Source: Nepenthes gracilis (Eukaryota; Streptophyta; Magnoliopsida; Caryophyllales; Nepenthaceae). Taken from it: DNA of 64,000 nucleotides. Below, piece by piece: positions 34,258 to 45,065 of the stretch (the first letter of the stretch is position 1; each line of letters starts with the position of its first letter). The notes beneath the pieces were generated by a model. It worked only from the letters and a program-made list of their open reading frames with translations. It was not told the DNA's origin and made no database searches. The stretch lies in the NCBI GenBank assembly GCA_033239525.1, contig BSYO01000025.1:12434001-12498000 (forward strand), in the 5' to 3' direction. The position numbers and the translations under genes are program-made.

Positions 34258-37200
34258 GAAACAATATCAAAATTTGAGAGTTTTACGATAAGAGGTTTAA
34301 TATTATTTTATTAGTTGATTAGCTTTTGGATATTTTTCAGGATTACGTTTCTTAGAACCTAATGTTGTAGATATTGATATTATCTTTTATTTCGAGTAGT
34401 ATATTATTATTTTAGATATTTTATTTAATGATATATTTATGATGATCATTATGGGTTGATGACTTTGTGACTAGAGACCTTTCTACGTAGTTGGTTCAAG
34501 TTGGGCCTGGGGACTCAAGTTCAGGCTGCCATAACATTTCCAAACTAAGATAATATCTTTCTTAAACTAATATTTTAGAAATACTCACCTAAACTCTAAA
34601 ATTTCTACAAGTGACATCCAAATCCACCACTATAAAAGATTAAAAAAAATAACAATATTGAGTTTAACATTTAATAAAATATGTATAACTTATGTAAGTG
34701 GATAATTCTGAATGAAACATACTAAAGGATAATGACAATGATTGAATATTTAGATATAGGGAATGTTAATAAAAAAATATTAAAATTGGATGAAAATATA
34801 AAAATGAATGATCGGTAATAATCTCAGTTACAAAGGTCGAATATCAAATATTAGGATATAATTATTTTCACATAATTAAAAGCTATATAATACTATTTAA
34901 GACTCGTAAGTAGAATGACTATATATTATTCCCCATAATTAGGATCAAATATCACTTTTCCAATTAATAGATGTTAGGCTCAATTATCAATTTATAAATA
35001 ATATATTAAGGTATATTTAAATATATTTTATTAATTCTTTATAATAGTTCTTACTTAATTAAAATAAAAAATTCTACATCAAAAAAAAAATATATAACTG
35101 TTTTCATATTATAAAAATCAATTATGTTTATCAAAATTAAAGTAGAGTTCTCATCAAAAACTTACATAAAATAAACATATAAGAATAATTTTTCAAATAT
35201 TTTAATATTTCAAGATAATATAATTAAATTAAGAAACTTTTGAAATCTCATGGACTGAAAATAAACTAACATGTATGCAATATAATCTCAAAATGAGTAG
35301 ACAAATGCCACGTGTATTAATATTTAAGTAAAAAATAATATATTATTTTTAAAAAAAATTTAGTAATAGAAAAATGAGTTTAGATGTACTTTCTTTAATT
35401 TAAATTTACTAAAAATTTTGTTATTTTAAAATTCAATTCCTCATCTTCCTCTCTCTTCTCATTTACTTTCTTCTCTCAAAATTCACAAGAAAATGCGCAA
35501 ACAATTATAGAAGGTCTTTAAAGTGTGGATTAGTACAAATATACCAGTAATGGGTCGGTCAAGCACAAATATTAATTTTAGTCTGCATAAGAGTGCCCAT
35601 TAGACACTAAGTTATTGAAACAAATATACATGAGTGCCCATCATATATATATTAGGTGTATCATTCTGTCTCAAATATACTTATATTTAATTTTATTCAA
35701 ACCAATTTTTTTTAAAGATTTTTACTTAATCAGATTAATCATCAATGGCCTATATTGTATTCAATATCCTGGTATTACATCAAAGGATGCCAAAAATCAA
35801 ACTATAGGAAAGTATTTTCCATGTTGCCAACGATTGGCGCACGAAAAGTTCTCCAACAGCATCATGGTTTCAAAATCTTATGGAAGCTCCAAAGGATGGG
35901 TTGAATAATATTAATATCCTGAATACATCTGCTCTTTATATGGTGCCGACATACTCTATTCATCCAAATTGAAACATCATTGACCTTCAAGAGACATTGT
36001 AGGTGTCTAGCCAGAAGAGCTTCGTTTCAAGCTTTTGAATTTCTTAAACCATGGCCACCTCACTCCTTTGTTTTGCAAACCTTATCCCATGCTACTTTAG
36101 GATCTCAGAGCATAAGCTTTGAGATCCTATTAGTTAAGGCCTAGCAATTTATAGCAAAGAGCCTCGATAAAATGAGAGAGACACTTAGATAATGGAAACA
36201 AAGAGATCAACTCTTGAAGCCACTAACCAACTTTATATCCTCTAAGATGCAACAATCGATACAACTAATGAAACATTCTTACTTGCCTTTGTTCATTGTC
36301 GAATCCAAAAAGGATGCAAAATCTGCAAGGCTGTGTGATAATATAATACTTTAGCCACCCAATTTAATATCATATCTAATTTTTCTATTAATTTTATATG
36401 GATTCAATAACATAGATATTTTAGATATCATATCAAATTGGATAATCAGAGGGTTAAATGCAATCACAATTCATTTTTCCTTTCTTGTTAGGGTTCACCT
36501 TGTCAAAACTTAGGTGTGGTAATTCGTGAGAGTTAAAATTAATGAGAGAAGGGGGGGGGGGCAGTCATTGTCACCCACAGAGCATAAGGAGGGAAAAAAC
36601 TTATATGATATTATGGATAATGTTAGATTGTATTATAATATTGATTAACTATTAAACATCATATAGTAATTTTATACTTAACAAGTAAATTTAAAAAGGA
36701 TCTTCAAGTTCTAATCAGAGATTCCTTAGGTCATGATTTAATTTTCAAAAAATTATTGTATTTTTTAAGTAATTAATAGTAAGTAATTGAAAATACTATC
36801 AATATTATAATAATTTCTAGTCATGGGGAATCATGGATTTGGGAGCTGGGGCTCGGGGGCTCTATGACACCCATGCATTGCATTGTATGTGTAGCGTAGG
36901 CCATGTGAAGTTCTTAAAAAATTGAAAGGATCAGGTATATGAAAGACGTATATATGTATTTAGAAATGTAGCTTCATGCTTGAGGGGTGCTTACGTGTAG
37001 ATAACGGTAATTCCACACCAAAATGGCATTCATAAATAGATAACGGCAACTCCATGCATAAATTATGAGCTACGCGCTTGCATTTGAACACTAGCGTGAA
37101 ATTTTATCAATTTTACATTTTAAAATTTTAGTTTTTAGCCACACTTATAAGTATATTGATTTTTCTTACTTTAACCATCACCTAAGTGAATATTGAAGCA

Positions 37201-38167
37201 AAAGAGAGCTAAAAAAGTGCAAAAAAAAGGGAGAAAACTTCTTTCATTTTTTACAATCCAAAAGCTTGATTTTCTTCTCTGAAAAACCTTCTATGATCAT
37301 CAAATATTTATTTTAAACTCGTCAACATTTAAAATTTCTTTGGTAGCTTGTATTTTAGAGTTTTAAAAGTGTTAGATATCTTGAGCTAGTAAAATAATGT
37401 TCTAGAAAAGATCAAAAGGTATCCAGATCTGTTAATAGAGAGCAAATTTGAGAAGTTACTCAGAATAGATTACTTGTCAGAAGTGAGTTGGTAAAAAATT
37501 AGCACGTCTAAAATATATTATCTATAAATTAATTTTTTTATAGTAAATTTACTTTTACTGATTTGAGATGTTTAAAGAGTTTTATTTAAAAATTATTTGG
37601 TTTTTAAAGTTTCTTTTTATTACCATATCATCCATTAATTAATTTTTATACTCTTTTATTGTTAATAATGATAATGTTCAAGGACTATACTTGTATATAA
37701 TATAATATAATATATATAATATAATATAATTCAATATAATATAATTTATACTTCTACGTGGTAAAGGGTCTAAACTACAAACACTTTGGACCAGCCAATT
37801 TATTTAATATATGTATTTATAGGAACTCAGTCATTTGTTCTTGTAATATTATTCGAGAATGATAAAATATCTTCTCCATTGCTAGTTTTTTTTTTCCCCC
37901 TTCAGGTTTTTTATGTAAATATAATATTTTATTATTAAATTATTCATTGTTTAACTATTGTTAGTCTCCCAAATTTCTAACATCCTTTTGCATATCAAAT
38001 AATAAATTATTACTCTGGTTTACCCTTTTTTATTTTTTTAAATTTTTGGTAAACATGGAGGACAAAGCTAACCCCTATTCTATTTCAATAATTTTCAACA
38101 CAAAGATTAACCATAAAAGTTGTCAAATCTATTGATTTGACCTTGGTTCATAGTATGAGTCTAGATT
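34258..38167. other. AT-rich DNA with a LINE fragment, no intact gene
   Basis: Apart from the LINE fragment at 35740-36130, nothing coding is recognised. It holds an 11-base G run at 36551-36561 and an AT-rich pentanucleotide-like run (TATAA units) at about 37694-37750. Confidence 0.5.
35740..36130 (-). mobile_element. L1-type LINE fragment (end of reverse transcriptase)
   Basis: Minus strand reads WDKVCKTKE, stop, GGHGLRNSKA, stop, NEALLARHLQCLL, then IWMNRV and further on ILWSFHKILK. This matches the segment just after the polymerase domain of plant L1-type LINEs, where the pattern is W-K-VC-PK-EGGLG-R-L-AWN-ALLAK-L. It is short, carries stops and has no visible tail, so it is a decayed remnant. 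Confidence 0.7.
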
Positions 38168-38172
38168 ATGTA
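38168..38172. other. Target site duplication ATGTA, left copy
   Basis: ATGTA directly before the LTR at 38173 is repeated exactly at 44155-44159, directly after the other LTR. Confidence 0.9.
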
Positions 38173-39027
38173 TGTTGGAAGGTCACTTCCATGTGAAAGT
38201 CTTAATAACCGGAGGACTCAGACGGAGCTCATGGGCCGCAAAATGAATAAGTAGAAGAAATTCCGATCAATAAAGTTGACCGAAAATAATTGGACGGGTA
38301 ATAATGTCTGGTCAATATGTTGACCAGCAAGTGGTATAAGTTGCCCTGCATTATTGAAAGAGCCCTAAAGAACTGTAGACTGATCTCCTAAGGGATTGGC
38401 AGTCATGTGGAAGGACGGTCAATGGGCGTTGACTAGTCTTGTGAAGAACGCGGGCCTTAAAATGTTGGTCGTCCGTCAGGAAATCCAGAATGATGCCAAC
38501 TCAGAAGATCTTCTGAGCGTATGTGATCTCAGACGATTTTGTAGGAACCGTTTTTTATACAGAACATATTCATATTATTGGTAAGGACAGATTTTATCGG
38601 GGAATAAAGAATATTCCTCTGATTTGCTGAATATTGGCGTCTATTATTTTAAGAGTGTGTGAAGGGAAGAAAGTTGCGTGATAGAGAGAGAAAAATATAA
38701 TGAAGAAAAGAGAGAGAGTTGTGAGCAAAAACAAAGTGTGTTTTTGTATTATTTATACTCTGTTCTTCGGTTTTCTTTTCTCTTGTACTAGTGTAATTGT
38801 GGGATATTATTTCCAACCTCACACATAGTGAAATCAGTTTGTGGACGAATGTCCTGTAATTTTTTCTTTACTTGATAAAGGTTTTTCATGTAAAATATTT
38901 GGTGTTCATTTCTCTTCTCTTACCTCTACTTTACAGTGCGCGTGTGCTTTTATTACTTGGTCGCCCATTTTGACCAACAGGGATATTCATGCATTCTTAT
39001 CAGTAAGTTACCTATTGTCCGCCAACA
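38173..39027 (+). repeat. 5' LTR of copia copy 2
   Basis: 855 bp, TGTTGG to CCAACA, matching 43301-44154. The small open frames at 38396-39038 lie inside it and are not genes. Confidence 0.92.
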
Positions 39028-39042
39028 AGTGGTATTAGAGAC
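39028..39042 (+). other. Primer-binding site of copia copy 2
   Basis: AGTGGTATTAGAGAC directly after the LTR, the same variant as in copy 1. Confidence 0.8.
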
Positions 39043-39062
39043 AGGTTCAAAACTTTGTCTAA

Positions 39063-40246
39063 ATGGCGTCAACATCTTCAAAGAACTTGCCGTTCAACGT
39101 GGAGCAGTTCAACATATAGAGTAATTTCATTCTTTAGCAAGAGAAGGTAAAGAACATTTTGACTAGATAAGGAACAATAAAAGCGCTCAAAAAAAAGGAA
39201 GAGAAGCCAAAAAGTTTGTCCGAGGAGGAGTGGCAAGATAAAAGAGATCTTCCCCTGCCTTGCTAATAGGGTGTGAAGGGGATTTGGAGGGGACTTGGCT
39301 GCTGTTTCACTGCCTGGTTCTGTTTGGTGCTCCTAGTGCTGATCTCTATTTCATATTTTTATGAAGGAAATTGCATATTTTGTCTTTTCTGTAGAACGTT
39401 GTCCTCGTAGAGGCTTTTTATTTTTAATGTACCGTTTGCTTGGGGTATGTCCTAACGTTTATATTTTAAATCCAAGTCAAATACTTGGAGATAAAATATT
39501 AATTTTATAATTTTTTCTCCCATTAATCCAAAATACTTACTTACCAAAAAATAAAATAAAATAAAAGAGATCTTACAAATTGCACTATTAAATTATGCCT
39601 AGCGAACAACACGCTTCAGGAGGTCTTTAGCCTAACTGATCCAGCGGAGGTCTAGGAGAAATTGGAGAGTCGATATAAGTCCAAATCCCTAACAACCAGG
39701 CTGCACGTGAAAAAGCAGTTCTATGGCCTGTGGTTTTAGAATGAGGGAGTTTTGAAAAACACTTGGACGAAGTTCAACCAATTGTAACACAGATGGCGGC
39801 CCTTGAAAAGAAGATTCAGTAGGAGGACAAGGCGCTGGTTTTGCTAGCGTCTCTGCCAGCTTCTTATGACCATATTGTTACTACGCTGCTATTTGGAAAA
39901 GACACTCTCAAATTGGACGAGGTCATTATTTCCTTATTCATGAATGAGTCAAGGCAATCACAAGGAGTCTCAATGTCCTCGCATTCTGAGGTATTTTTGA
40001 CTGAGTTTAGGGGAAGGAACAGAGGACGCAGCCAGCCTGGAGAGAAAGGCCGCAGTAAATTTCAGTCAAGGTATCAAAACTTTAAATGCTATTATTGTGA
40101 CAAAAAGGGCCACATCAAGAAGCAATATTTTAAGTAAAAGTATGAGAACGCAGAGAAAGAGAAAGAAGAAAAGGGATAATGTGAACAAAAGTCCTCGGTC
40201 TCAGTGGTCACAGAAGGCGATTTCTTCTTAACATATGAGAGAACGT
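39063..40246 (+). pseudogene. copia gag, interrupted by a retroposon
   Basis: Starts MASTSSKNLPF at 39063, 21 bases after the primer-binding site. The frame meets a stop within 20 codons, then is cut at 39252 by a 309-bp insert. It resumes in register after the second copy of the duplicated target (LTNCTIKLCLAN), then shows EKLESRYKSKS as in copy 1, and later LLASLPASYDHIVTTLL. The zinc knuckle near 40088 reads CYYCDKKGHIKKQYF; its last Cys is Tyr. Several further stops and a frameshift are present. Confidence 0.87.
39252..39560. mobile_element. Small non-LTR retroposon nested in copia gag
   Basis: 309 bp flanked by an exact 14-bp direct repeat ATAAAAGAGATCTT (39238-39251 and 39561-39574). 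The insert ends in an A-rich tail (CAAAAAATAAAATAAA). Long target duplication plus A-rich tail is the mark of LINE-machinery insertion, so this is a SINE or a 5'-truncated LINE. No clear tRNA-derived promoter boxes were seen, so the class is left open. Confidence 0.82.
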
Positions 40247-43200
40247 GGTAAGTCTGATGGACGAGGAGTCAGGTTAGATGATTGACTCTGGTGCCTCCTT
40301 GCATGTCACGTCAAGAAGGGAATTGTTCGCATCCTATACCCCAGGAGATTTTGGAGTGATAAGGATGGACAATGAAGGAACATCCCAAATTATTGGTAGA
40401 TGTGACGTTGTGCTGGTCACCAATAATGGGATGAAGCTAATGTTAAAAGATGTTCGACATATTCCTGACATCTGACTCAACATCATTTCAACCAGTCAGC
40501 TGGACGACGAAGGTTATTGTAATACCTTCTGCAAAGGTAAGTGAAAATTGACCAAAGGCTTTCTTGTTGTGGCAAGAGAAACAAGGTACTCCGGCCAATA
40601 CATAATGAATGCATCCGTAACGGACGGATATGTGAACACTGCAATCAGTAAAGAGTCCAAAAACTTGTGGCATCAAAGGTTGGGCCACATGAGCGGACAT
40701 GGACTATCTCATTTGGCCAGGAAGGGTCTTATTTCGAAAATAAAGGAGGACAGACTGAGGACGTGTCCTCACTGCTTGGCCGGTAAGCAAAGAAGAGTCT
40801 CATTTCATGGAGACTCATCCGCTTCAAAATATACACAGATGTGTGTGGACCTTTCAGGGAGAAGTCGTTTGGTGGAGCTCAATATTTCGTTTATTTCATT
40901 AACCATTATTCCAGAAAATTATGGGTCTACCCACTGAAAATCAAGGACCAAATCCTCGGTATATTTGAGCAATTTCATACTCTTGTTGAGTGTCAGATGG
41001 AGAAGAAACTGAAGGTCGTCAAAAATGATAATGACAGCGAGTACATAGGGCCTTTTGGTACCTATTGTCGATTATATGGTATTAGACATCAAAAGACGCC
41101 ACCAAAAGATGCTGGCCGACGGATGAACAGCACACTTTTGGAGAGAGTACGGTGCATGCTTTCTGAAGCGAAACTTCCCGCACACTTCTCGGCTAAAGCA
41201 CTGAAGATGGCGGCCTACGTCATAAATAGGTCGCCTAGTAAACCCTTGAAGGGTGAAGTGTCGGATAAGATTTGGTTAGATGAGGAGTTATCCTATAATC
41301 ATCTACAAGTGTTTGGTTGCAAAGTCTTTGTTTATATTCCAAAGGATAAAAGGACCAAATTAGAGCCAAAGATGATGCAGTGCATCTTTCTGGGCTATGG
41401 GGAAGATGAGTTGGGTTACAGATTTTATGACCCAACTGAGAGAAGGCTATCCAATCAATGGACGTGATTTTTGTTGAGAATGAAACGATTGAGGATATGA
41501 ATAGGAAGAGCAACTCTGATGTTGCTCGAATGGCCAAAGTGAGTGTTGAAAGTGTTTGTCCAGTGCCCCTAGAGGGCGAGGACAATGGTCCTGAAGTGGC
41601 CGAGGAGAATGGTGAGACGATCCTGGCACCTGATGAAGACCACGATGAAGCTATTTCTCAATCGGCCAAAGATGTTCCTATCAGACGATCCTCACGAAAC
41701 AGACGGTCGTCCGTTNGTCTGTCACCTAGTGAGTATATTATGTTCCCTGATGCCGGAGAGCCTAAGACTTATGAAGAGGCTATGGAGGACAAGAATAAGG
41801 AGAAATGGTTGACAACCATAAAAGATGAAATGTATTCTCTCCATAAAAATCACACATTTGAATTAGTCAAGCTTCCTAAGGGGAAGGGAGCTCTAAAGAA
41901 CAAGTGGGTCTTTCGACTAAAGACGTCTGAAGACACTATGCAGCCGAGATACAAGATGCGACTAGTGGTAAAAGGCTTTAGTCAACGAAAGGGAGTTGAT
42001 TTTGATGAGATTTTTCTCCAGTGGTGAAGATGTCTTCCATAAAGGTTGTATTGGGATTGGGAGCCGCCCAGAATATGGAAGTAGAGTAGATGGATGTCCA
42101 GACAGCCTTCCTTCATGGTGAACTAGAAGAAGAAATTTATATGAAACAGTCGGAAGAGTTCGAGGTTAAGGGAAAGGAATGACTCGTCTGTCGTCTAAAA
42201 AAGAGTCTGTACGGGTTGAAATAAGCTCCAAGACAGTGGTACAAGAAGTTTGAGTCGGTCATGGTCAGTTAAGGGTACCAGCAGATTACTTGTGATTACT
42301 GTGTATTAATACAGAAGTTTTTCAAAGATAATTTTGTTATCCTTCTCCTGTACGTGGATAGCATGTTGATTGTTGGACGAAATGCTGCTCGGATAAAGAA
42401 GTTGAAGGAGCAACTTGGATGATCTTTTGCCATGAAAGACCTCAGATCGGCGAAACAGATTCTTGGCGTCAATTATTCGCAATCGGGAGGCAGGGAGATT
42501 ATGGTTGTCCCAAGAAAGTTACATTGAGAAGGTGCTTCAACGCTTCAACATGGACAAGTCCAAGCCTGTCAGCACTCCACTGACAAACCACCACAAGTTG
42601 AGCAGTCGTCAGTATCCATCCTCGGATGAAGATAAGACATACATGAGAAGTGTTCCCTATTCCTCAATTGTGGAAAGTCTGATGTATGTCCTAGTATGCA
42701 CAAGGCTGGACATAGCACAAGCTGTGGGTATAGTTAGTCGTTTTATATCAAACTCAGGAAAGGAGCACTGGTTTGCGGTTAAGTTGATCATGAGATACAT
42801 CCGAGGAACTTCCAAGAGGTACTTGTGTCTTGGAAGTGCTGAGCCTCAATTAGTGGGCTACTCGTATGCTGATATGGCGGAGGACATTGATAGTCATAAG
42901 TCCACTTTAGAATACTTAGTTAAGTTTACTGGAGGTGCAGTGTCTTGGCAGTGTAAGTTGTAGAAGTGCGTCGCCCTTTCTATTACAGAAGCCAAATATA
43001 TTGCCGTGACAGAAGCTTGTAAAAAGATATTATGGATGAAGAAATTTATTTAGGAATTGGGCCTCAGACAAGAAAAAATATGTAGTACTTTGTGATAGTC
43101 AGAGTGTTATGCATTTCTATAAGGACTCTTCATTTCATTCCAAATCAAAGCATATTGATATTCAATATCATTGGATGAGAGATGTGCTTAAAGGCGGTCT

Positions 43201-43291
43201 GCTGTCACCAGAGAAGATTGGCACTGAAGAGATTGAGGCGGATATGATTACTAAAATTCTACCGAGAGAAAAGAATAAAGCTTGCTCGTGA
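40247..43291 (+). pseudogene. copia pol: protease, integrase, reverse transcriptase, RNase H (broken)
   Basis: The protease motif MIDSGASLHVTS is intact at 40278. The pre-integrase zinc region follows at 40548-40800 (LWHQRLGHMSGHG, CPHCLAGK). The integrase core at 40841-41467 has VVKNDNDSEYIGPF, where the usual SDNG is changed, and KLPAHFSAKAL. Its tail runs in a new frame from 41458. Reverse transcriptase at about 41800-42460 has KNKWVFRLK; the catalytic YVDDM is YVDSM at 42350-42364, so an essential Asp is lost. RNase H spans 42463-43291 (VSRFISNSGKEHW, SKSKHIDIQYH) and ends at a stop in 43289-43291. There are many frame breaks. One base, 41716, is N. Confidence 0.9.
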
Positions 43292-43300
43292 GGAAAAGTT

Positions 43301-44154
43301 TGTTAGGAGGTCACTCCCATGTGAAAGTCCTAATGACCAAAGGACTGAGACGGAGCCCATGGATCGCGAAGCAAATTAGAAGAAGGAATTCCGATCAACA
43401 AAGTTGATCGAAAATAATTGGACAGGTAATAATGTCTGGTCAATATATTGACTGGCGAGTGGCATAAATTGCCCTGTATTTTTGAAAGATCTCTAAAGGA
43501 CTGCAAATTGATCTCCTAAGGGATTGGCGGTCGTGTGGAAAGGACGGTCAACGGGTGTTGACCGGTCTTGTGAAGAACGCGGGCGTTAAAATATTGGTCG
43601 TCTGTCAGGAAATCCAGAATGGTGCCAGCTCAGAAAATCTTCTGAGCGTATGTGATCTCAGACGATTTTGCAGGAACCGTTTTTGTACAGAGTATATTCA
43701 TATTATTAGCAAGGACAGATTTTGTCGGGGAATAAAGAATATTCTTCTGATTTGCTGAATATTGGTGTCTGTTATTTTAAGGGTGTGTGAAGGGAAGAAA
43801 GTTGCTTGATAAAGAGAGAAAAAGACAGGGAAGAAAAGAGAGAGTTGTGAGCAAAAATAAAGTGTGTTTTTATATTACTTGTGCTCTATTCTTCAGTTTT
43901 CTTTTCTCTTGTACCAGTGTAATTGTGATATATTATTCCCAATCTCACACTTAGTGAAATCAATTTGTGGACGAATGTCTCGTGGTTTTTTCCTTACTTG
44001 ATAAGGATTTTTCACGTAAAATATTTGTTATTCGTTTCTCTTCTCTTACCTTTACTTCACAGTGCGCATGTGCTTTTATTACTTGGCCACCCATTCCGGC
44101 CAACAGTGATTATTCCTGTACTCTTGTCAATAGGCCGACTATTGTCTGCCAACA
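43301..44154 (+). repeat. 3' LTR of copia copy 2
   Basis: 854 bp, TGTTAGG to CCAACA, preceded by the purine-rich GAGGAAAAGTT and followed by the ATGTA duplication. Roughly 85 percent like its partner over the first 110 bases, by eye. Confidence 0.92.
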
Positions 44155-44159
44155 ATGTA

Positions 44160-44926
44160 TATGTTCTAGAAAACTCAATCAAGTAATCTTATTATTTATT
44201 TAATTCTACCAAAATATATTTATAAGTGAATGAATTGAAACAATGAATACTTTACAGTTAAGGAGTCATTCTTAGGGCCATAGACAATGACTTTATATGG
44301 TAGATTATTGAACTCAATCACTTATGTTATTACTCTTTAGTTTTCTAAAAGTGAATTTTTTTGCGATTTTCATATGGTTGAATTAGTCATCTAATTCTTC
44401 ACTTATAGCATTTTATCAATAAATAGACATATATTTCTAATATTATAATGCTTAATATTTTTTTTTTCCAGAAAGCTAATGTATGAATATAATCTTGTTA
44501 ATATTTCAAGATGGGTGATATGATGGAACAAAACTTCAGGTTATGTGACACATGTAAAGCCATCATGGAATAAGATGGGTGATATTTCAAGATAATATCA
44601 ACAATGACTTTTCAAATTGCGGGATTAAATATTTTCTATTTGACAAATCTCTGTTATGCTTAAGCCGAAAAGGAAAAAATATTCCCCTTCAAGCCTCAAA
44701 ATTCAACACTTGCGGTTGGCAACTTGCACCAAGAAAGGAATCCCACCCTATAAACACACCATGGCTGGGCTGATCACTTTGCCATAAACCTTTGCCACCA
44801 CCCTACAAAGATATATACGTATGTCCGTAAACCCTTCTCTCTGCTTTATTAATAAAAAAAATTAAAAAAAAAAGACCCTTCTTCTTCCTTCCTAGCTTAC
44901 TTGAAGCTGGTGAGGAAGCTGTGAAA
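44160..44926 (+). promoter_or_regulatory. Upstream region of the NPF gene
   Basis: Between the copia element and the start codon. A TATA-like ATATATA lies at 44811-44817, about 110 bases before the ATG, followed by C/T-rich stretches (CCCTTCTCTCTGC, CCCTTCTTCTTCCTTCC) typical of a plant 5' leader. Little else is recognised, apart from AT-rich DNA and T runs. The small frame at 44579-44773 shows no family. Confidence 0.5.
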
Positions 44927-45065
44927 ATGGAAGAAGGAATAAAGAGAGAAGAACTAAATGGAGAAGATGATGAGAAGTGGGTGCGTGATTCCTCAGTGGA
45001 TTACAATGGAAATATTCCACTCAGAGCTTCTACTGGTGTTTGGAGAGCTTCCATCTTCATCATTG
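44927..45065 (+). CDS. NPF gene exon 1
   Basis: 46 codons plus one base. Encodes the acidic, cytoplasmic N-terminus (EEGIKREELNGEDDEKW) and the first TGVWRASIFII residues leading into helix 1. The ATG at 44927 is the first in frame after the pyrimidine-rich leader. The donor ATTG|GTAAGC is strong. Confidence 0.88.

Larger units (their letters stand above)
38173..44154 (+). mobile_element. Complete but defective Ty1/copia retrotransposon, copy 2
   Basis: 5,982 bp with direct LTRs (38173-39027, 43301-44154), exact ATGTA target duplication, primer-binding site, gag, protease, integrase, reverse transcriptase, RNase H and purine tract in copia order. Same family as 4747-10364: same primer-binding variant, same LTR ends and colinear protein pieces, but opposite orientation. 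LTRs differ at many positions, so it is not recent. A small retroposon interrupts gag. It ends 772 bases upstream of the NPF start codon, on the same strand. Confidence 0.94.

Noticed and set aside
23190..34539. An older solo LTR interrupted by the Tat element
   Set aside because: The outer flanks start TGTGC and end ATAACA, but no target duplication or family match supports it.
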